From positions 744,001-808,000 of the forward strand of contig JAOWCC010000239.1 of assembly GCA_030867875.1 (NCBI GenBank): a stretch of 64,000 nt of DNA. Direction: 5' to 3'. Source of the stretch: Actinernus sp. WN-2022 (Eukaryota > Cnidaria > Anthozoa > Actiniaria > Actinernidae). Positions 1 through 12,493 of the stretch are shown one piece after another. The notes beneath the pieces were generated by a model, which was given only the letters and a program-made list of their open reading frames with translations, did no database searches and had not been told where the DNA came from. Made by a program: the position numbers and the translations under genes. Numbering within the stretch: the first letter of the stretch is position 1; each line of letters starts with the position of its first letter.

Positions 1-1945
1 GTTCTCCTTCTTGTTGAACAAATGAGGAAACGTTCCCTTCTTTAATCGAGTCTGACCAAGACCGAATGTTTTCGGTAGTTTAGACAATTGCATTTGAAAC
101 CAGTTGATTGAATCGACCACACGAATATCGTAGTCCTTTACGTACAACTGCATTATCTTCTGTCCTGTGCGAATAATTCTAATATCTGCTGTAGCCCTTT
201 TCTGGAGAAGCCATTGAAGTAAAAATAAGCTATCAAACCCTTTCGCGTTGTGAGCCAAAGCTGTAAAACCTTTATGTTTCTCCTGAAAAAGATGCGAACA
301 AAATTTATCCAATGCATCGTATCCACGAAATATGAAGTGTTACCGTGATAATATTGGGACACGCCAAAATTCACGATATGTTCACCGCTAGATTGATCGG
401 TTTCAAAATCAAAGAAGATTAAAATTTCCGAAGGAGTTTTGACCGGTTCGTTTTGCATATGACACAAATGCCCTGGTAACACTATACTCTTACATATCCA
501 ACAGTCGTATTCACCACATGCATGCAAGGTTTCTCTTTCTGATGGTACTATATTGTTACACTGAATGCATCGAATAGATTGTTGACACTTTGACCTGATT
601 TTTTTTCCGTTTTTCGTTCTGTCTTTCTTGTGCGCATTAAGACAATCTTGAGATCTACAGAACGTGGCAATCGGGGCATTCCAAAAAAGTCGAAGACTTC
701 ACACACGATTTACGTTCGCAAACACGACACAAATCGATGCACGGGTGCGTACGCTGGGCAGTGTAATACATTTGGTACTTTGAACAGAAAAAGCGTTTCC
801 CGAAGAACGATGGTAATTTGTCCGGATTGATAACATCGAAATGACCGTCGTTGTAGTACAAGATAATTTTCTTGTTTCGTTTCGGACCTTCGTAGATGAC
901 GGTGTTTTTGTTTGGAAAACTGATGACAATAATTTGAAAGTCCGAGAGAACATTTTGAAAACGATCAATCTCTTCTAGACTGCACGGATCCACCGGTACC
1001 CCGGCTTTTTGATGAAGGTCTAAAGCCAGCCGTTTCTGAATGGGCCGACCACGATTTAATTGCTTTGATTTTGGACCTTTTGAGGCCATTTCTCTACCCG
1101 TAACAATTGCACGCGCACAGCATAGATTATCATTGTTTTTCACCGTAATAATGCCTCTCTTCAATTTCGTGTGACGAGCGTAATCTAAAACCTTATAGGA
1201 TTTGCCTCGACCCACTGGAGCTTTAAGAGCAACTACGTCAATGGTAAAACTCTCGTCTAAAGAAATGTCTTCATTGGACTGAAGGACCTTGCTAATTTCA
1301 GAAGGGATAAGTGTAGGATTCTGCTCCTTGACAGACACAAGGCGCGTACTAAGAGGTTTTTTGAGCTGATCGGATGTTACCATGATACGTATTTTATCCC
1401 GGTCAGGAGAATCAAGCTTACACATGGTCTTAACTTCAGAAATAACATCACGAAACGTTTTCTAAACCGTTCATAGCATCTTTCAAAAGATTATCTGACT
1501 CCCTAATTTCAGTAACCTTCGCTCTGAAAGCACAGAAATACGTACCATACTTCCTAACGTGACGCTCAGAAACCTTATCTAAGCTAAACGAGAAAGAGTT
1601 CGTAGTCTTATCCATCCCTTCAGGTTGATTCGACTCTTGTATATGTAGAAGTATGTGTTCTGAACTCTCTGAACCATTATCTTGTGTATCTTGGGACTGG
1701 TCATGTTCTGGGATACCGGTACTTGAAACATCATGGATAGTGGCCTTTAGCAAATTCGTAGCTTCGGTCTGCCATTTGATAACCTTCTTTAAGTCTGGAG
1801 CGCCCTTCTTTAGTTCCTTACCCGCTCTCTTCAAATATCTTTTAGCCTTTCTCTGTCTTTGTCTATATTTTCTTTCTAAGGGTACCCAGTTTTTTTCGTT
1901 CCCACTTTCCTCGACATCTCGTTCATCTGGTGTTCGTTCATGCAT
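1..1945 (-). pseudogene. Polinton/Maverick-like family-B DNA polymerase, N-terminal and exonuclease part, decayed
   Basis: Read leftwards from an ATG at 1945. It starts with a basic, coiled-coil-like region (1945-1448), followed by a domain typical of cnidarian Polinton-like polymerases with a GRGKSYKVLD motif (ORF 1425-655). A cysteine-rich zinc-binding stretch with repeated CxxC pairs (about 770-480) comes next, then the 3'-5' exonuclease with Exo I FFDFET near 410 and Exo II AHNxKGFD near 250-225. The reading frame shifts near 1455, 660 and 335, so it is not translatable as one protein. The polymerase (palm) domain would lie left of position 1 and cannot be seen. By family knowledge, such polymerases replicate Polinton or adintovirus-like elements by protein priming. 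The Polinton assignment rests on the exonuclease motifs and N-terminal architecture; an unrelated PolB element is possible. Confidence 0.75.
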
Positions 1946-2266
1946 GCAGAGGGTACTATTAAACGGTATAGAAAACTATTACGAAATACGGTCTATAAAT
2001 CAAGCGTTAACCGACCACACCCTTCCAAGCCCTAAACCCTATTAAGTCAAGGTCAAGTCCACACAGTACATATTCAGGTTACAAATTTTTAATCAAAATA
2101 CTCGATACCATTTACATCTTCCAAAAAATAAAAATAAAGTGTATACGGCAATCTCTGTTCACTGTCTTTAATCAAAAAGGTGAATAACGTTCAAGTTTAA
2201 CATTTCTCTTCAACTGTTTTCTTCTTGTTACCATCTTTGGGGGCACAGTGATTCAGCCTTTTCACC

Positions 2267-2581
2267 TTAGGAAGTTCGGGATCGGTCATAGTGGTCTTTC
2301 ACTTCTGCCGCTCTCTCGCTCTTCACCCAGTTTTGGATAGTAAACTGATTAGGCTCCTTGACCGCCGCATCTGAAATAAGGTCTCCCTGGATTGGCCTCA
2401 CTCTGGAAATACTCATGGTGGTTGGTTTTAGATGGACACACAGCAGGGACCTCACTTCTCTGTACTCGCTTAATACCTACACTTCCATGTAGTTGGAAAA
2501 GTCGTCTGCCGATGAGAAAAATCCACAGCACCCCTTCTTACACTTCTTAAATTGTTTGTCGTTTTTCTTACTTAGCCACAT
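2267..2581 (-). other. short minus-strand ORFs upstream of the polymerase, unrecognised
   Basis: Two overlapping minus-strand frames are open here. One begins at an ATG at 2581 and encodes a lysine/cysteine-rich peptide with KKCKKGCCGFF, ending after about 34 codons. The other (2455-2267) is 62 codons with no recognised motif. They lie just upstream of the decayed polymerase on the same strand and could be remnants of another gene of that element. No homology is claimed. Confidence 0.25.
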
Positions 2582-2584
2582 TGT

Positions 2585-3515
2585 CAGTCCTTCTCTCTGT
2601 GCGAAAGCAGGGATACTTCTCTAAAGGCACCATTTTAAGTGGAGGGTTGTTCTTAGTCATTTTTCGTAGTTCGTGCGAAGAGAAGTAACGAGGTTGGCAA
2701 AGATTTCACGAGAAGCGCAGGAACTTATACGATTTTGGTAACCACGTGACACGATTCCCAACGCCTTCACGAATCCACCTTTAACAAACAGACGCACTGC
2801 CCTTTGCGCATGGCCATGAAAAAGCGAAATGCACCCTTTGCAAACAATCGTTAGAAATTTCGAACGTTTAATTTAACTGATACACATAGCAAACAATTTT
2901 GTCCTTCTTTTCTTTCTTTGAAAAGAAAATACAAAGGTATTGACGTGCGAAAACGCCAGTGAGCCGTGGAATACAAAGGATGTTCATACCTAAATTTAAT
3001 AACGTCGATTGCCACATTCCTAAACTTCATAACTGTAATGACCGATCCAACAACCGCCTGTAAGAAAAGTACGTACATACATGCACAAGGGCAAAATGAA
3101 CCTCGGAAAAAAGAAAAAAAGTTAGCTGTCTTATGACCAATCCTATTTCACACAGAAAGTACATCATTCGTGACCGACTATCGGTCGTACACATATGCTC
3201 AATATGTTAACTTAAATAGGGTTCTATTGAAATGCAAATGTGTCTGTGTGTGGTAAAAACAAGTTTTCAAGTGTAAATGTCTACGATATAGGGAAATAAT
3301 ATGACTCACGCTAATCTTGCAATAAGTATAACTTTCTAATCATCCTATGAGTTATCGTTTACATCAACCCTATGTATGTTGCCTTCTCTTAATTTTCTCT
3401 AAACCGTTTAACGTTAACCTAGTTACGTACAGATCAAGTACAGACACCTGACTTCTTGCGCAAAATGTAGTGCTGAGAGGTACAAGTCAAAGAATGAGCC
3501 AGCTAAGCACAAAGA
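2585..3515. other. no supported gene
   Basis: AT-rich sequence with only short ORFs on either strand (for example 2851-3078 minus) and no motif, hairpin or repeat that I can name. The same applies to 15743-16673 in copy 2. Confidence 0.5.
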
Positions 3516-4240
3516 ATGAGATACTATTCACTTTATTTATTTGCCACTTGGCCCTCGTTTTGCCAGGCTGTATGGGACAGGCTGTATGGGACAGCCTATC
3601 TAGCCCAAGTACTGCAAACTTGTAATCCCTCTGTTCCTGCAGGCGTCATGAATGACATTCAATGCTCCCCAATGTGGAACAGCTATTTTGCTGCAAAGGA
3701 CAGACGTACCCTTCTGCTCCAATGGTCCACTGATGAAATGAATTCTTTCAGTAAGAACAAAGGTGCTTACTCGATGTGGCCAATATCGTTTGCCATCTTA
3801 AATTTGCCAAAGGCAATTAGGTATATATTTGGCTGCTTGTCCCTTGTGGGCATTATTCCTGGCAACAACAACAACGTACCTAATGTATTACATAATAAAA
3901 ACTTTTTTTTAAATTATTTGAAACTAAACCTAGAGTACTGGCTATTTAGAAATAGCTAAAGCTAATCGAGCTAAGTAGCTAATCGAGCTAAATAGCAATG
4001 GCTCAAAGGAGCCAGAATCTCTCCAGCCCTACCTGGAGGTGGTGATAGATGACATTATATCACTTACTGACGTCACACTATATGATGCTAACAGCAAAGC
4101 ACCTTTTAAGTTCAAGTATGACCTTGTATCATATGTGCTGGACTACCCGGGTGTTGGGAAAGTCTTCAATGTCTCAGGATCTGGGACCTACAGAGGCTGT
4201 GCTTGGTGTGCAATTCAAGATAAGTACTGTAAAAGTATTC
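3516..4240 (+). pseudogene. EnSpm/CACTA (tnp2-like) transposase fragment
   Basis: The first block (about 3640-3860) contains a domain with NKGAYSMWPI and LVGIIPG, the pattern of cnidarian EnSpm/CACTA transposases. A second block (about 4024-4215) continues it with the motifs LDYPGVGKVFN and GCAWC. The two are separated by about 150 bp of AT-rich, repeat-like sequence containing stops (3880-4010, including repeated 'taatcgagctaa' units), so this is a decayed or interrupted copy. By family knowledge the intact protein is a DDE-type transposase that cuts and pastes elements with CACTA-type ends. No CACTA termini were found nearby. An identical fragment lies 13,158 bp downstream. Confidence 0.7.
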
Positions 4241-4629
4241 TGCGTCTCAAATTTATCAGTCTATATGAACAGTTAAAGTGCTCTAAACTAACATTTATAT
4301 CTGTAACTTGTCAGATCGTGAGCATGTTTTTGTTGACATGATATTCAAGACTAAATTCAGCTAACAAGCAACCTTGGACGAAAAGTACCGTCAAGCAAAT
4401 GCTATCGAAAGTTGTATTGTACATGTGTAAGTAAGTAGACATGAAGTTTAAACACTTTCAGATCTAAAATTTTGGGTAACATTCCGGAGTTATCTCCTTG
4501 AAAGTTCGATGAGGCAAGGAAGGTGATGCAGCTTTGTAATCGTGATTTCCTTTCCAAAAAACAATTTCTTAAAAAGTTGAGTTTCTAAACTGGGGGTGTG
4601 GCTTATCTTCGAGTGCAGCTTATCTGCGA

Positions 4630-5109
4630 GTGTTAGGTAATGTTGTCGATAATATGCTTATATCATTTGTTTTGTTGATATTTACGACAGTATTTCAAGC
4701 ACCTCCACAAGATGGTTTATCTTCGACACAGGTCCTTTTTTTAAAAGAGCATGATGATTTACGCACAGATAACCAGTTTCTAGGAGTAACACCAGACAAC
4801 TCGCCAAAACCACTAGAACTTTCCCATGCTGATGTTACAGAGCACCACATATTATATGATGCTGCTGAGAAAAGTAATGTAAAAGCCTTTGTGGTCAAAA
4901 CATACGGATGCGAATCCAGCTGTGTGTTGATGAAACTCCCAAACCATGACCGACCCAAGCAAGTGTTCCTGATACCATGCACACACTTACCAATGTCATA
5001 CAGACCCTCGTGTCCCATTTAGCAGGCTCACAAAATATAGGCCATGTGCTGGATCAGGAGGAAGCGATGTGGCGTCAACACTGGTACAAAGAGAACACCA
5101 CTGCAGAAA
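4630..5109 (+). pseudogene. unrecognised coding exon with a good splice donor, frame-broken
   Basis: An ORF of 130 codons (4630-5022) runs into a stop. Reading continues plausibly in another frame (about 4985-5109: NVIQTLVSHLAG... WRQHWYKEN) up to AAG|GTAAGT-type sequence at 5109/5110. The composition is protein-like but I do not recognise a family. It follows the CACTA fragment on the same strand, so it could be a later exon of that element or of an unrelated gene. At least one frameshift is required, hence pseudogene. Confidence 0.35.
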
Positions 5110-5329
5110 GTAAGTAACTGTGTAATTCACATTTAGGCATAGATGGTACATAAACAAAATGCTTTTCCGTCTAAAAATACATCCCTAGGCTAGATAAGAG
5201 GGCAACCAGCACATACTAAAATATACCTATTCCAATTTCCAAACATTATTAGTTATTTATATATCAAGCTTCCTACTGACCGCCATGATTTTTTTCTATT
5301 TATGTACCTAAAATTTATACTATATGTAA

Positions 5330-5372
5330 GCAGTGACCAACTCCAAAGCTTTACAGCTACTTTGGTCACTGC
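5330..5372. other. short hairpin
   Basis: GCAGTGACCAA on the left pairs with TTGGTCACTGC on the right around a 20-base loop. It is the end of the SINE-like sequence or an isolated stem-loop; no function is inferred. The second copy is at 18488-18530. Confidence 0.5.
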
Positions 5373-5499
5373 GCACTATTCACTATACCTATCTATCTTC
5401 AATAACTGGTCTTATATTCTCTCTTAACCCTGTATTCTTGAATCAGTGTAAAATAAAATGAAACTTGAAACCCTGAATACCAGGTTGTTGTGTTGGGAG

Positions 5500-5668
5500 A
5501 CAATCCACTACTATTTTTCGAAATGACACAACAGGTCACCCTCATTAGACTAGAAGAGGAAGGAGACAATACCAATGACTTACACGTCCCTGCCCAAGGA
5601 TGCGACCGGGATTAGAACCCCTGACCTCCCGCACTCTAGACCATGCCCAACCAACTGAGCAGTTACAG
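5500..5668 (-). mobile_element. tRNA-derived SINE remnant
   Basis: On the minus strand, an A-box-like GCTCAGTTGGTTGGGC (5660-5645) is followed by a B-box-like GGGGTTCTAATCCC about 40 bases later. This is the internal RNA polymerase III promoter arrangement of tRNA-derived SINEs. The body continues leftwards and its exact end is unclear. It is not a functional tRNA gene because it lacks a foldable anticodon arm and acceptor stem. Confidence 0.6.
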
Positions 5669-5859
5669 TGAAATATTTTACCAAACCAGACAATAATTGG
5701 TTCCTGGTACAAAGTGGCATTTTGAAATCATGGTTGGCACATTAGCATAACAAGTGTCAACATGAAACATTCCTATACACCGGGCCAAGATTGTTCAAAA
5801 TCCACTGGTGCATCCCATTTTAATAAGCGTAGACCTTGCTAACCCACATGATATGGCTT

Positions 5860-5928
5860 TATTCAGTGGATAGCAATATTCACCTGGGTCCGGTTGTTGA
5901 ATGGGTGGTTAACGCTATCCACTGAATA
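5860..5928. mobile_element. palindromic MITE (TATTCAGTGGATAGC arms)
   Basis: Arms TATTCAGTGGATAGC (5860) and GCTATCCACTGAATA (5914-5928) are inverted around a short centre containing CCGGTTGTTGAATGGGTGG. The sequence matches a very common short repeat of marine invertebrate genomes, 'ggttgttcaaaggtggatagcgctatccactgg'. It sits directly upstream of the LINE fragment. Confidence 0.6.
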
Positions 5929-5981
5929 AATATATATCCAGTGTGTAAAATAAGCTAGTTTGCTTAATACTTATCCCATGC

Positions 5982-7470
5982 CCACTCTTCTCGTGGTTGA
6001 GTGCCTGGATGTTTTTCATCCAGTACTCACTAGGATGACAAACCTGTCTTTACACTCTGGATGCTTCCCTGACAACTGGAAACAGGCTGATGTCCACCTA
6101 AGACTGAAGAAACCTAGAGAGGTTATTTTTAATAACCTCCGTCCTATTAGTAACCTTTCGTTTGTTTCTAAGCTCACTGTACGAGCAGTTTTCAGTCAAA
6201 CTCATGATCACCTGACTTTGCATAAACTCTATCTCAAAGCCCAGTCCACTTACCGCAAATTTCAAAGCATTGAAACTGCACTTCTTTGTGTAAAAAACGA
6301 TATCTTAATGAACGTGACTCTTCTAGTACTACTTGACCTAAGCGCCGCCTTCGACACTGTCGATCACCCCATTCATTACTGGACCGTCTGTATTCTGATT
6401 TTGGCATCTCAGGACAAGTACTTTCCTGGTTTAAGTCTTATTTACATAATAGACACCAATACATATATATCCAAGGGGGAACATCCAGGAAGTTTAAAAT
6501 GAAGTACGGTGTTCCACACCGTTCCTGCCTTGGCCCCCTCCTATTTGTCATCTACGCAAGCAAGCTGTTTACTATTCTGCAACGTCATCTACCAGACATC
6601 CACGCATATGCTGATGATACACAGCTGTATATTTCATTCAAACCGGACTTAAGTGTCAAGCAATCTGCTGCTGTTGAGGCCATGCAAAACTGCATCACAG
6701 ACATCAGGAAGTGGATGCTAGCGGATAGGCTAAAACTAAAGGATGACAAAACAGAGTTTGTTATCATTGGGACAAGACAGCAGCTGGCAAAAGTGAACGT
6801 TGACTCACTGCACGTCGGAGATGTAACCACAGCACCTTCTAGTGAGGCAAAAAACCTTGGTTGCTGGTTCGATGCGGAGCTGAAAATGGACACCCACATT
6901 AACAAGACTCGCAAATCAGCTTTCTTTCACTTATTTAACATTAGGAGAATTAGAAAATTTCTTAGTTTTGACACTGTGCAAATCTTAATTAACGCCTTTG
7001 CTACTAGTCGACTAGACTATTGTAATAGCCTTCTCTATGGCCTGCCAGCCAACCAGCTGCACAAACTTCAGCGTGTGCAGAATGCTGTGGCTAGACTCAT
7101 TTGTAATATCAATCGGTTCGATCACATTGCTCCCATTTTATATAAACTACACTGGCTACCCGTTAAACATATAATTGATTTTAAGATCTTACTTATTACC
7201 TACGAAGCTATAAATGAACTCGCTCCAGCATATATAACTGAACTTATCAAATGTAAGACTACTTCAAGATATAACTTTAGATCGTCTAAAAAACTTCTGC
7301 TAGATCGACCAAGAATGAGAACATTGATCACATTGGGTGACCGCTCTTTTGCGGTAGCGACACCCACACTGTGGAATGTCCTACCCGCAAAAATTCGTAA
7401 TGCTTCTAGTGTTACGGCTTTTAAGAAGTTGCTAAAAACCTATATTTTTAGCAAAGCATATCAACTATAG
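5982..7470 (+). pseudogene. CR1/L2-type LINE, reverse transcriptase and C-terminal part, 5'-truncated
   Basis: The coding region starts within the N-terminal RT region; no endonuclease lies upstream. RT motifs in order are [13 protein letters not shown] (near 6325-6365), a decayed GVPxGSxLGPLLF (GVPHRSCLGPLLF, near 6510) and the catalytic YADDTQLY (6606-6630). A C-terminal region with LDYCNSLLYGLP and LWNVLP follows. One frameshift near 6375 separates the two frames. The second ORF (6499-7470, 323 codons) is otherwise intact to its stop. By family knowledge this enzyme does target-primed reverse transcription, but this copy lacks the endonuclease and cannot move by itself. Confidence 0.88.
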
Positions 7471-9007
7471 TCTTAACAGTATCGTATTACCATTGTTATG
7501 CAACACGTCGATATTTATATATTTATATGTTGCGCCCAAAAAAGCTACTGTGTAATCACAGCCTCGATGTGTGAAATGTGCTTTGTATGCCAGCGTCAAG
7601 CTCAGTTTGGTGAATGAAGACATCAACTACGCGACACCACCAAGCTTGGGATTAATTTGCCACGAGCGTGGCCATTTATTCAAGTATCGCGATAATCACT
7701 AATCCGTTTATCTCAATGAGGTGTTGAGAGATAAATGGCATTCAACAAAGGTGGGAACAGACAAACATCATACAACCGAACAAACTTTGAGATAAAGAGG
7801 TCACTCTTAAGGAGGTAAGACGGGGCTGGGGGAGGGATTTTTACTTAAGAAATGCCGAGATGACGGCTAGCAGTTAGGAGAGGACTTCTACTGAGGGATC
7901 TGCCTATTTATAACCAAGATAGGAATCTGATACTCTGTAACAGTATCCTATGGTCATTGAAGCAGCCCAGTTTTATGAATGACCTTTTCTTGTCTCAACA
8001 TAAATACTAATTATTCGTGCCTCATACTTGGTGGTTATATGATAGATTTAGAGATACTATACATACTACTTAGTTAGGATTAATATATATGTAAGCCTAT
8101 AGGCATTTGTAATGCGCATGTGAGCATCTTCCAATGGAACACGCGCAATATAAATATTAAATTTATTTTATTATTAAATCTTTTATCCACTGGATAGACG
8201 TTTATCTGGTGGATGGCGTTATCCACCCTTTGAACCAGCACTGATGAATAACTATGGCCAGAACCCTGCAATGCTTACACAAACTGGCATACAGATACAA
8301 CTTCTTTTAAATAACTGACATTGTCATTGACATTAACAATTTTACCGAAGGTGTCACAGTACAGTTATACTTTTCCTGCACAGCAACCAACCATCATAAG
8401 CTGCAGTATACTTTACTGGAAGTTGAGTTGACAACTAATCGAGCCCTACCATACATCTATAGTAAACATTGATATTCAGTTGATGATAGTACTTACTGCC
8501 ATGCCTGCCTGTTGATCACCTAACAAGAAACTATTAAACATCTACCGATAACAAGTTTTTATGTAGTTTCATACCACTTTGTTTAATAATTAAAAAAATA
8601 TTTAAAAGATTATGATGATATCCCAATAACCCTCTGAATATCCTGTTTTTCTTCCAGTGACCTGCAATTCCCATAAGCTTCAATACTACAAGTTATTTTA
8701 TAATGTTCAACCTTCTACCGTTGGACCGTCAGAATTTTGATTCCAAGTTGACTTTTGGACATTTAGATATTTAGCGCTGAAATCACGCAACCTATACAAT
8801 GATTGAAATAACATGTAATTTACTTACTTCTATGCGACATCCAAATCAAGCAACTAGTTACAGTGTATTCTCCAGTAATTTCAGGTTAGCATTGATCCTT
8901 ATAGTTTCACGTGTTGCGTACTCCGGTAGGCTATTACTTTGAGCCTGTTCTATTTCTGGTCGTGTAAACAATAATTAACTACAGAGGCGAAACGCCTATC
9001 AAATTAA
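7471..9007. other. no supported gene
   Basis: AT-rich sequence downstream of the LINE. Apart from a MITE half at 8181-8238 I see only short ORFs without recognisable content. The same applies to 20629-22165 in copy 2. Confidence 0.5.
8181..8238. mobile_element. MITE of the 'tatccactggatag' family
   Basis: Contains TTATCCACTGGATAG followed by GGTGGATGGCGTTATCCACC, the same core as the palindromic element at 5860-5928 but more diverged. It is a short non-coding repeat. The second copy is at 21339-21396. Confidence 0.5.
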
Positions 9008-9178
9008 GCGTAGTCCACACGAGCAAGTTTTCCTTGACAACGTTTCCCTTGACAAGTTTTATTTGGTCATGTAGATGACGAAAGCTTTTCCTTGAGAAGT
9101 CTCCTTGTTGAAAAACTGGCGTGCCAGTTATTGAACAAGGCAACTTGTCAAAGAAAACTCGCTCGTGTGGGACTACGC
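9008..9178. mobile_element. 171-bp MITE with 30-bp TIRs
   Basis: The left end GCGTAGTCCACACGAGC and the right end GCTCGTGTGGGACTACGC are inverted copies with one indel. Similarity continues inward through 'aagttttccttgacaa' and its complement. There is no coding capacity. The target duplication is not clear. Confidence 0.8.
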
Positions 9179-9361
9179 ATTACTGTCGATTATGAATATA
9201 TTATCTTGTCGGCAAACAAACGCAGCAGTAATTAAATACGTGTTTTACGCGAAACATCCTCCGCCCCGAAAAGGGCGTTGTCCTTTTCCCTAACTAACTA
9301 TACTAGTCTAAATACGTATCTTGACCTTTTCTTGAATGTCTCTAGTCGTATCCCTCTAAGT

Positions 9362-10983
9362 CGTATCCATTGTCGCTCAGGATGACTGCAGGCTGGACCC
9401 TGATTGCAAAGAATCTGCGTACAACCTGTAGAAACTCCATCGTTGAAAGGTCAGTTGCTAGCTCAAGGTGCACAGCTCTGGTGTTCAGGTACCTTCAGAT
9501 CACTCGAAAATGCTTGGCTGTCTTTCCTCGTCCAACCTTTACATTGATAGGGCCGAAGTAGTCACATGAAGAAAAGTAGAACGGTGGAGTGTACAGGGCA
9601 AGGCGCATCCGTGGTAGTTCAGCCATTACTTGTTTTTTGCACTTCTTCGCCATCTTATGGCAGAATGCACATTGTGTCTTTATACGCTTGCTCAGCTTCG
9701 AGGACTTCAAAATCCAATACACTACTCCATTGTGACCATACTGGTGGGTGTGTCGGACGATCAACAGGGAGATCCAGTGGTCGTTTGGGAGCAGAGCTGG
9801 ATGTCTGGTCTCGTATGAAACGACGGCTTCTCCTACTCGTCCTCCCACTCGAATCACGCCTTTGTCATCTAAAAAGGGGTTTAGCGACTTGAAATCCCCT
9901 TTCTTCATACGCTTGTGTAGATTCAGTTGCGCCTGCTTCAAACAGTATGTCTCTGGCTTGTGAAGTTCCTCAGGGGTCAGTGGACCTTCGCGTCACTCCT
10001 GCTGGTGGTTTCTCAGTCTGACTTTCTCCGCCAGCCTCAGGATTCTTGCCGTCACTCTGATCAGTCTTCGCCAGCTTGAGAACACGGTGGGATCAATTAC
10101 CTCTTCTGTCTTTCTGACTTCCGTTACTGTAGCCACTAATTGGCGCCGTTCAGTGTCCTCTGCTGGTGGCGGTGTGGGCGTGATGATAGGCCACTGCTCC
10201 TCCGATAAATACAGAAACTCCGGGCCATTCATCCACCGGCTACTTAGCTCCTGTACATGTATTCCTCTTGAGACGTCATCAGCTACGTTTTGTTCTCTGG
10301 GGATGTGCCTCCATTGGCTCGGGTCGATATTGCTCTGTATTGTGCCAAACCGTGCGTACACGAACGACTTGGAGCTTAGGGATGGGCTCTGTATCCAGGC
10401 TAATGCGATGGCACTGTCGGTAAAAAACTTCACTTCTCCAAACTTCTCCAAACTTGAATAGACTTGGCCAGTCTTGAAGCTAGCATGGCTGTTTGTAGCT
10501 CTAATCGCGGGATTGTGATCTGTTTCAGTGGTGCTACTCTGCTTTTGGCTGTAACGAATCTCAACTGGACTTCGCCATTCTGCTTTGTTTGTGGCATGTA
10601 TGCGCATGCTCCAAATGCATCCTGGGACGCATCAGCGAATACGCAAAGAGTTGGCGCCGAGCTCGTGTCGTCAGCAGAAAGCAATCATCGCGGGAATGTG
10701 ACGTCATTGATCTCCTTCATCTCCTTGAACAGCTTTCTCCATTTTTTTGTGGCGTCAGCTGGCAACTCCTCGTCCCAGTCTACCCCTAGCTGCCACAGCT
10801 CCTGCAGGGCGATCTTGCATCTAATGGTGAATGTGGCGGTTAATCCTATCGGGTCGAAAATATTTGCCACTTGGCTTAACAGCTTTCTCTTCATGACCTT
10901 GTTTTCTAACTGCGGGGCAACGTTAACTGATATGCGGTCTGTCTTGCACTTTGACGATTTTTATGTATCTATACCCCGACAAC
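9362..10983 (-). pseudogene. Bel/Pao LTR retrotransposon pol fragment (RT end, RNase H/Pao, integrase)
   Basis: Reading leftwards, a region with SQVANIFDPIGLTA and LQELWQLGVDWDE comes first, then the Pao domain with FADASQDAFGACAY and the hallmark IPRLELQTAMLASRLA. An FFTDSAIALAWIQ segment and REQNVADDVSRG follow, then an integrase zinc-binding HxxxH/CxxC region and integrase core motifs CDYFGPI, RAVHLEL and SDNG. Breaks are in-frame TGAs next to 10684, near 9993 and at 9492-9494, and a frameshift caused by a doubled 10-mer CTTCTCCAAA near 10434-10455. Truncation near 9362 removes the catalytic Glu end. No LTRs were seen, and the left side of pol is absent. The second copy is at 22520-24141. 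Confidence 0.9.
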
Positions 10984-10989
10984 ATTCTT

Positions 10990-12490
10990 TACACCGCTAG
11001 TTTATCATCCTAAGACGTTTCTCTGATGTATATGGCAGTAATGTTCGTATCAGGATTTTTTGTGAGATATTTATCGTACTAATTAACCTTCGGCATCAAG
11101 GCAACTCTTGGCATAGAAGGGAAATTATGCTTGATAAAAGGTATTCAAGAGTTCAGGAGAACTCTGAAATAAGTGGATGCACAACCAGTAAAGAATTATC
11201 TTCAACTGGGAAATTTATCAATTATCAACTTGCCGACGAAAACAACAATATTAAACTCGCAGTGGAATATTTATTATTGATTGTTTATTCTGCGAGTATA
11301 TCAGAAACTGGATTTTGTCCTGTGCTTTCACTGCTCGTTTATTTGCTCGATAATATGGCTTTGGAAACAGAAGAAAAAAAACATTATAATCACATATCCG
11401 AAGTTATTGTCCTTTAGATCCAGAAATAATTATTAATCAGAAATCCAATGTAGAATTGGACACAAACAATGTACACAAACACATACACGTTTGCCTAAAA
11501 TTATAATATTTAGTGCTAGAATTAATGTAACATACCGGTTTCGTGATCGATCAGTCACGTAACGCAGTTCCAACCATTTCTTATTCAGGTTTTCTCTCAC
11601 AATCTAGGATTAATCCGAACTCGTGTGATTTTCAAAGTGCATTATATTTGGATGATGTCTGGTTGTAGAGGTATAGAATGGTCAAATCCGAGACTCGCCG
11701 AGATGCCAAGACCCTTGTTACTCTTTTCTGAAACGCCGAGATTTCGAGACTTGCTTGCCGAGACGATTTTTTGAGGGACAATTCTATACCTTGGCTTCAA
11801 CAGTGGCTTTACTGCCAACTGGCCACGGTGGACGACGGAAACAAATGTCTCCAGCCCGAAAGCACAGCGGAGAGCCCACAAGAGTATATATTTTGTCTGC
11901 AACATTTATATCAGTGTTTTGATTCTCTTTGACCCCAGTGTAAACTATCGTCTCTTCAGAAGAATAACTCCATAAATATCCCGCTTGTCGGCATTTACTT
12001 CATTTAACAGCCCAATGAGGATTTATGCTTCAAAGTTGATCTTCCTCAGCTTTCCCCATATTAACAGACATGCATAATGCCTCTCACTCCAGTAGAAAGA
12101 CTCTCTAGCCAGGTTACTCTTAGCTGTGCGGTTGGACTTTAATAGGAACCTGACCCAAACTGTCAACAGTTTTAATCATCGACAGGCGGCAGTATTGCAT
12201 AATTGCATAATTGCAGTATTGCCCGCTTTCTGTGAGACTAACGTTGAGTAAATGCGTCTGTAGACAATGACTCATCGAAATCCATACCTCCTCGTCTCGC
12301 CATGTCTGAGAGCTTTAACCTTTCTTATCTGAGTGCGCCTGACGAAATCTAACCTGAGATTATAATTCGATAACTTTTATATCTAAATGTGTTTGGATAC
12401 ACTTAAGCTGAGATTGTATCTCACTCACGTTTTTAATTGTGCGTTAGATCTGTTCAGACAGCCCAGATGAATGTATTACCCCTTACCAAA
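10990..12490. other. no supported gene
   Basis: A 96-codon ORF (11127-11417 plus) and an 87-codon ORF (11905-11642 minus) are open, but neither resembles a known family. A short run of 'gcataattgca' repeats lies at 12193-12222. Nothing else is recognised; the same applies to copy 2. Confidence 0.45.
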
Positions 12491-12493
12491 ATT

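Noticed and set aside
1653..2045. 130-codon plus-strand ORF
   Set aside because: Antisense to the N-terminal basic region of the decayed polymerase; serine/leucine-rich composition typical of a shadow.
10464..11000. 178-codon plus-strand ORF opposite the Bel/Pao gene
   Set aside because: It is the antisense shadow of the Pao domain; the minus strand carries the conserved motifs.
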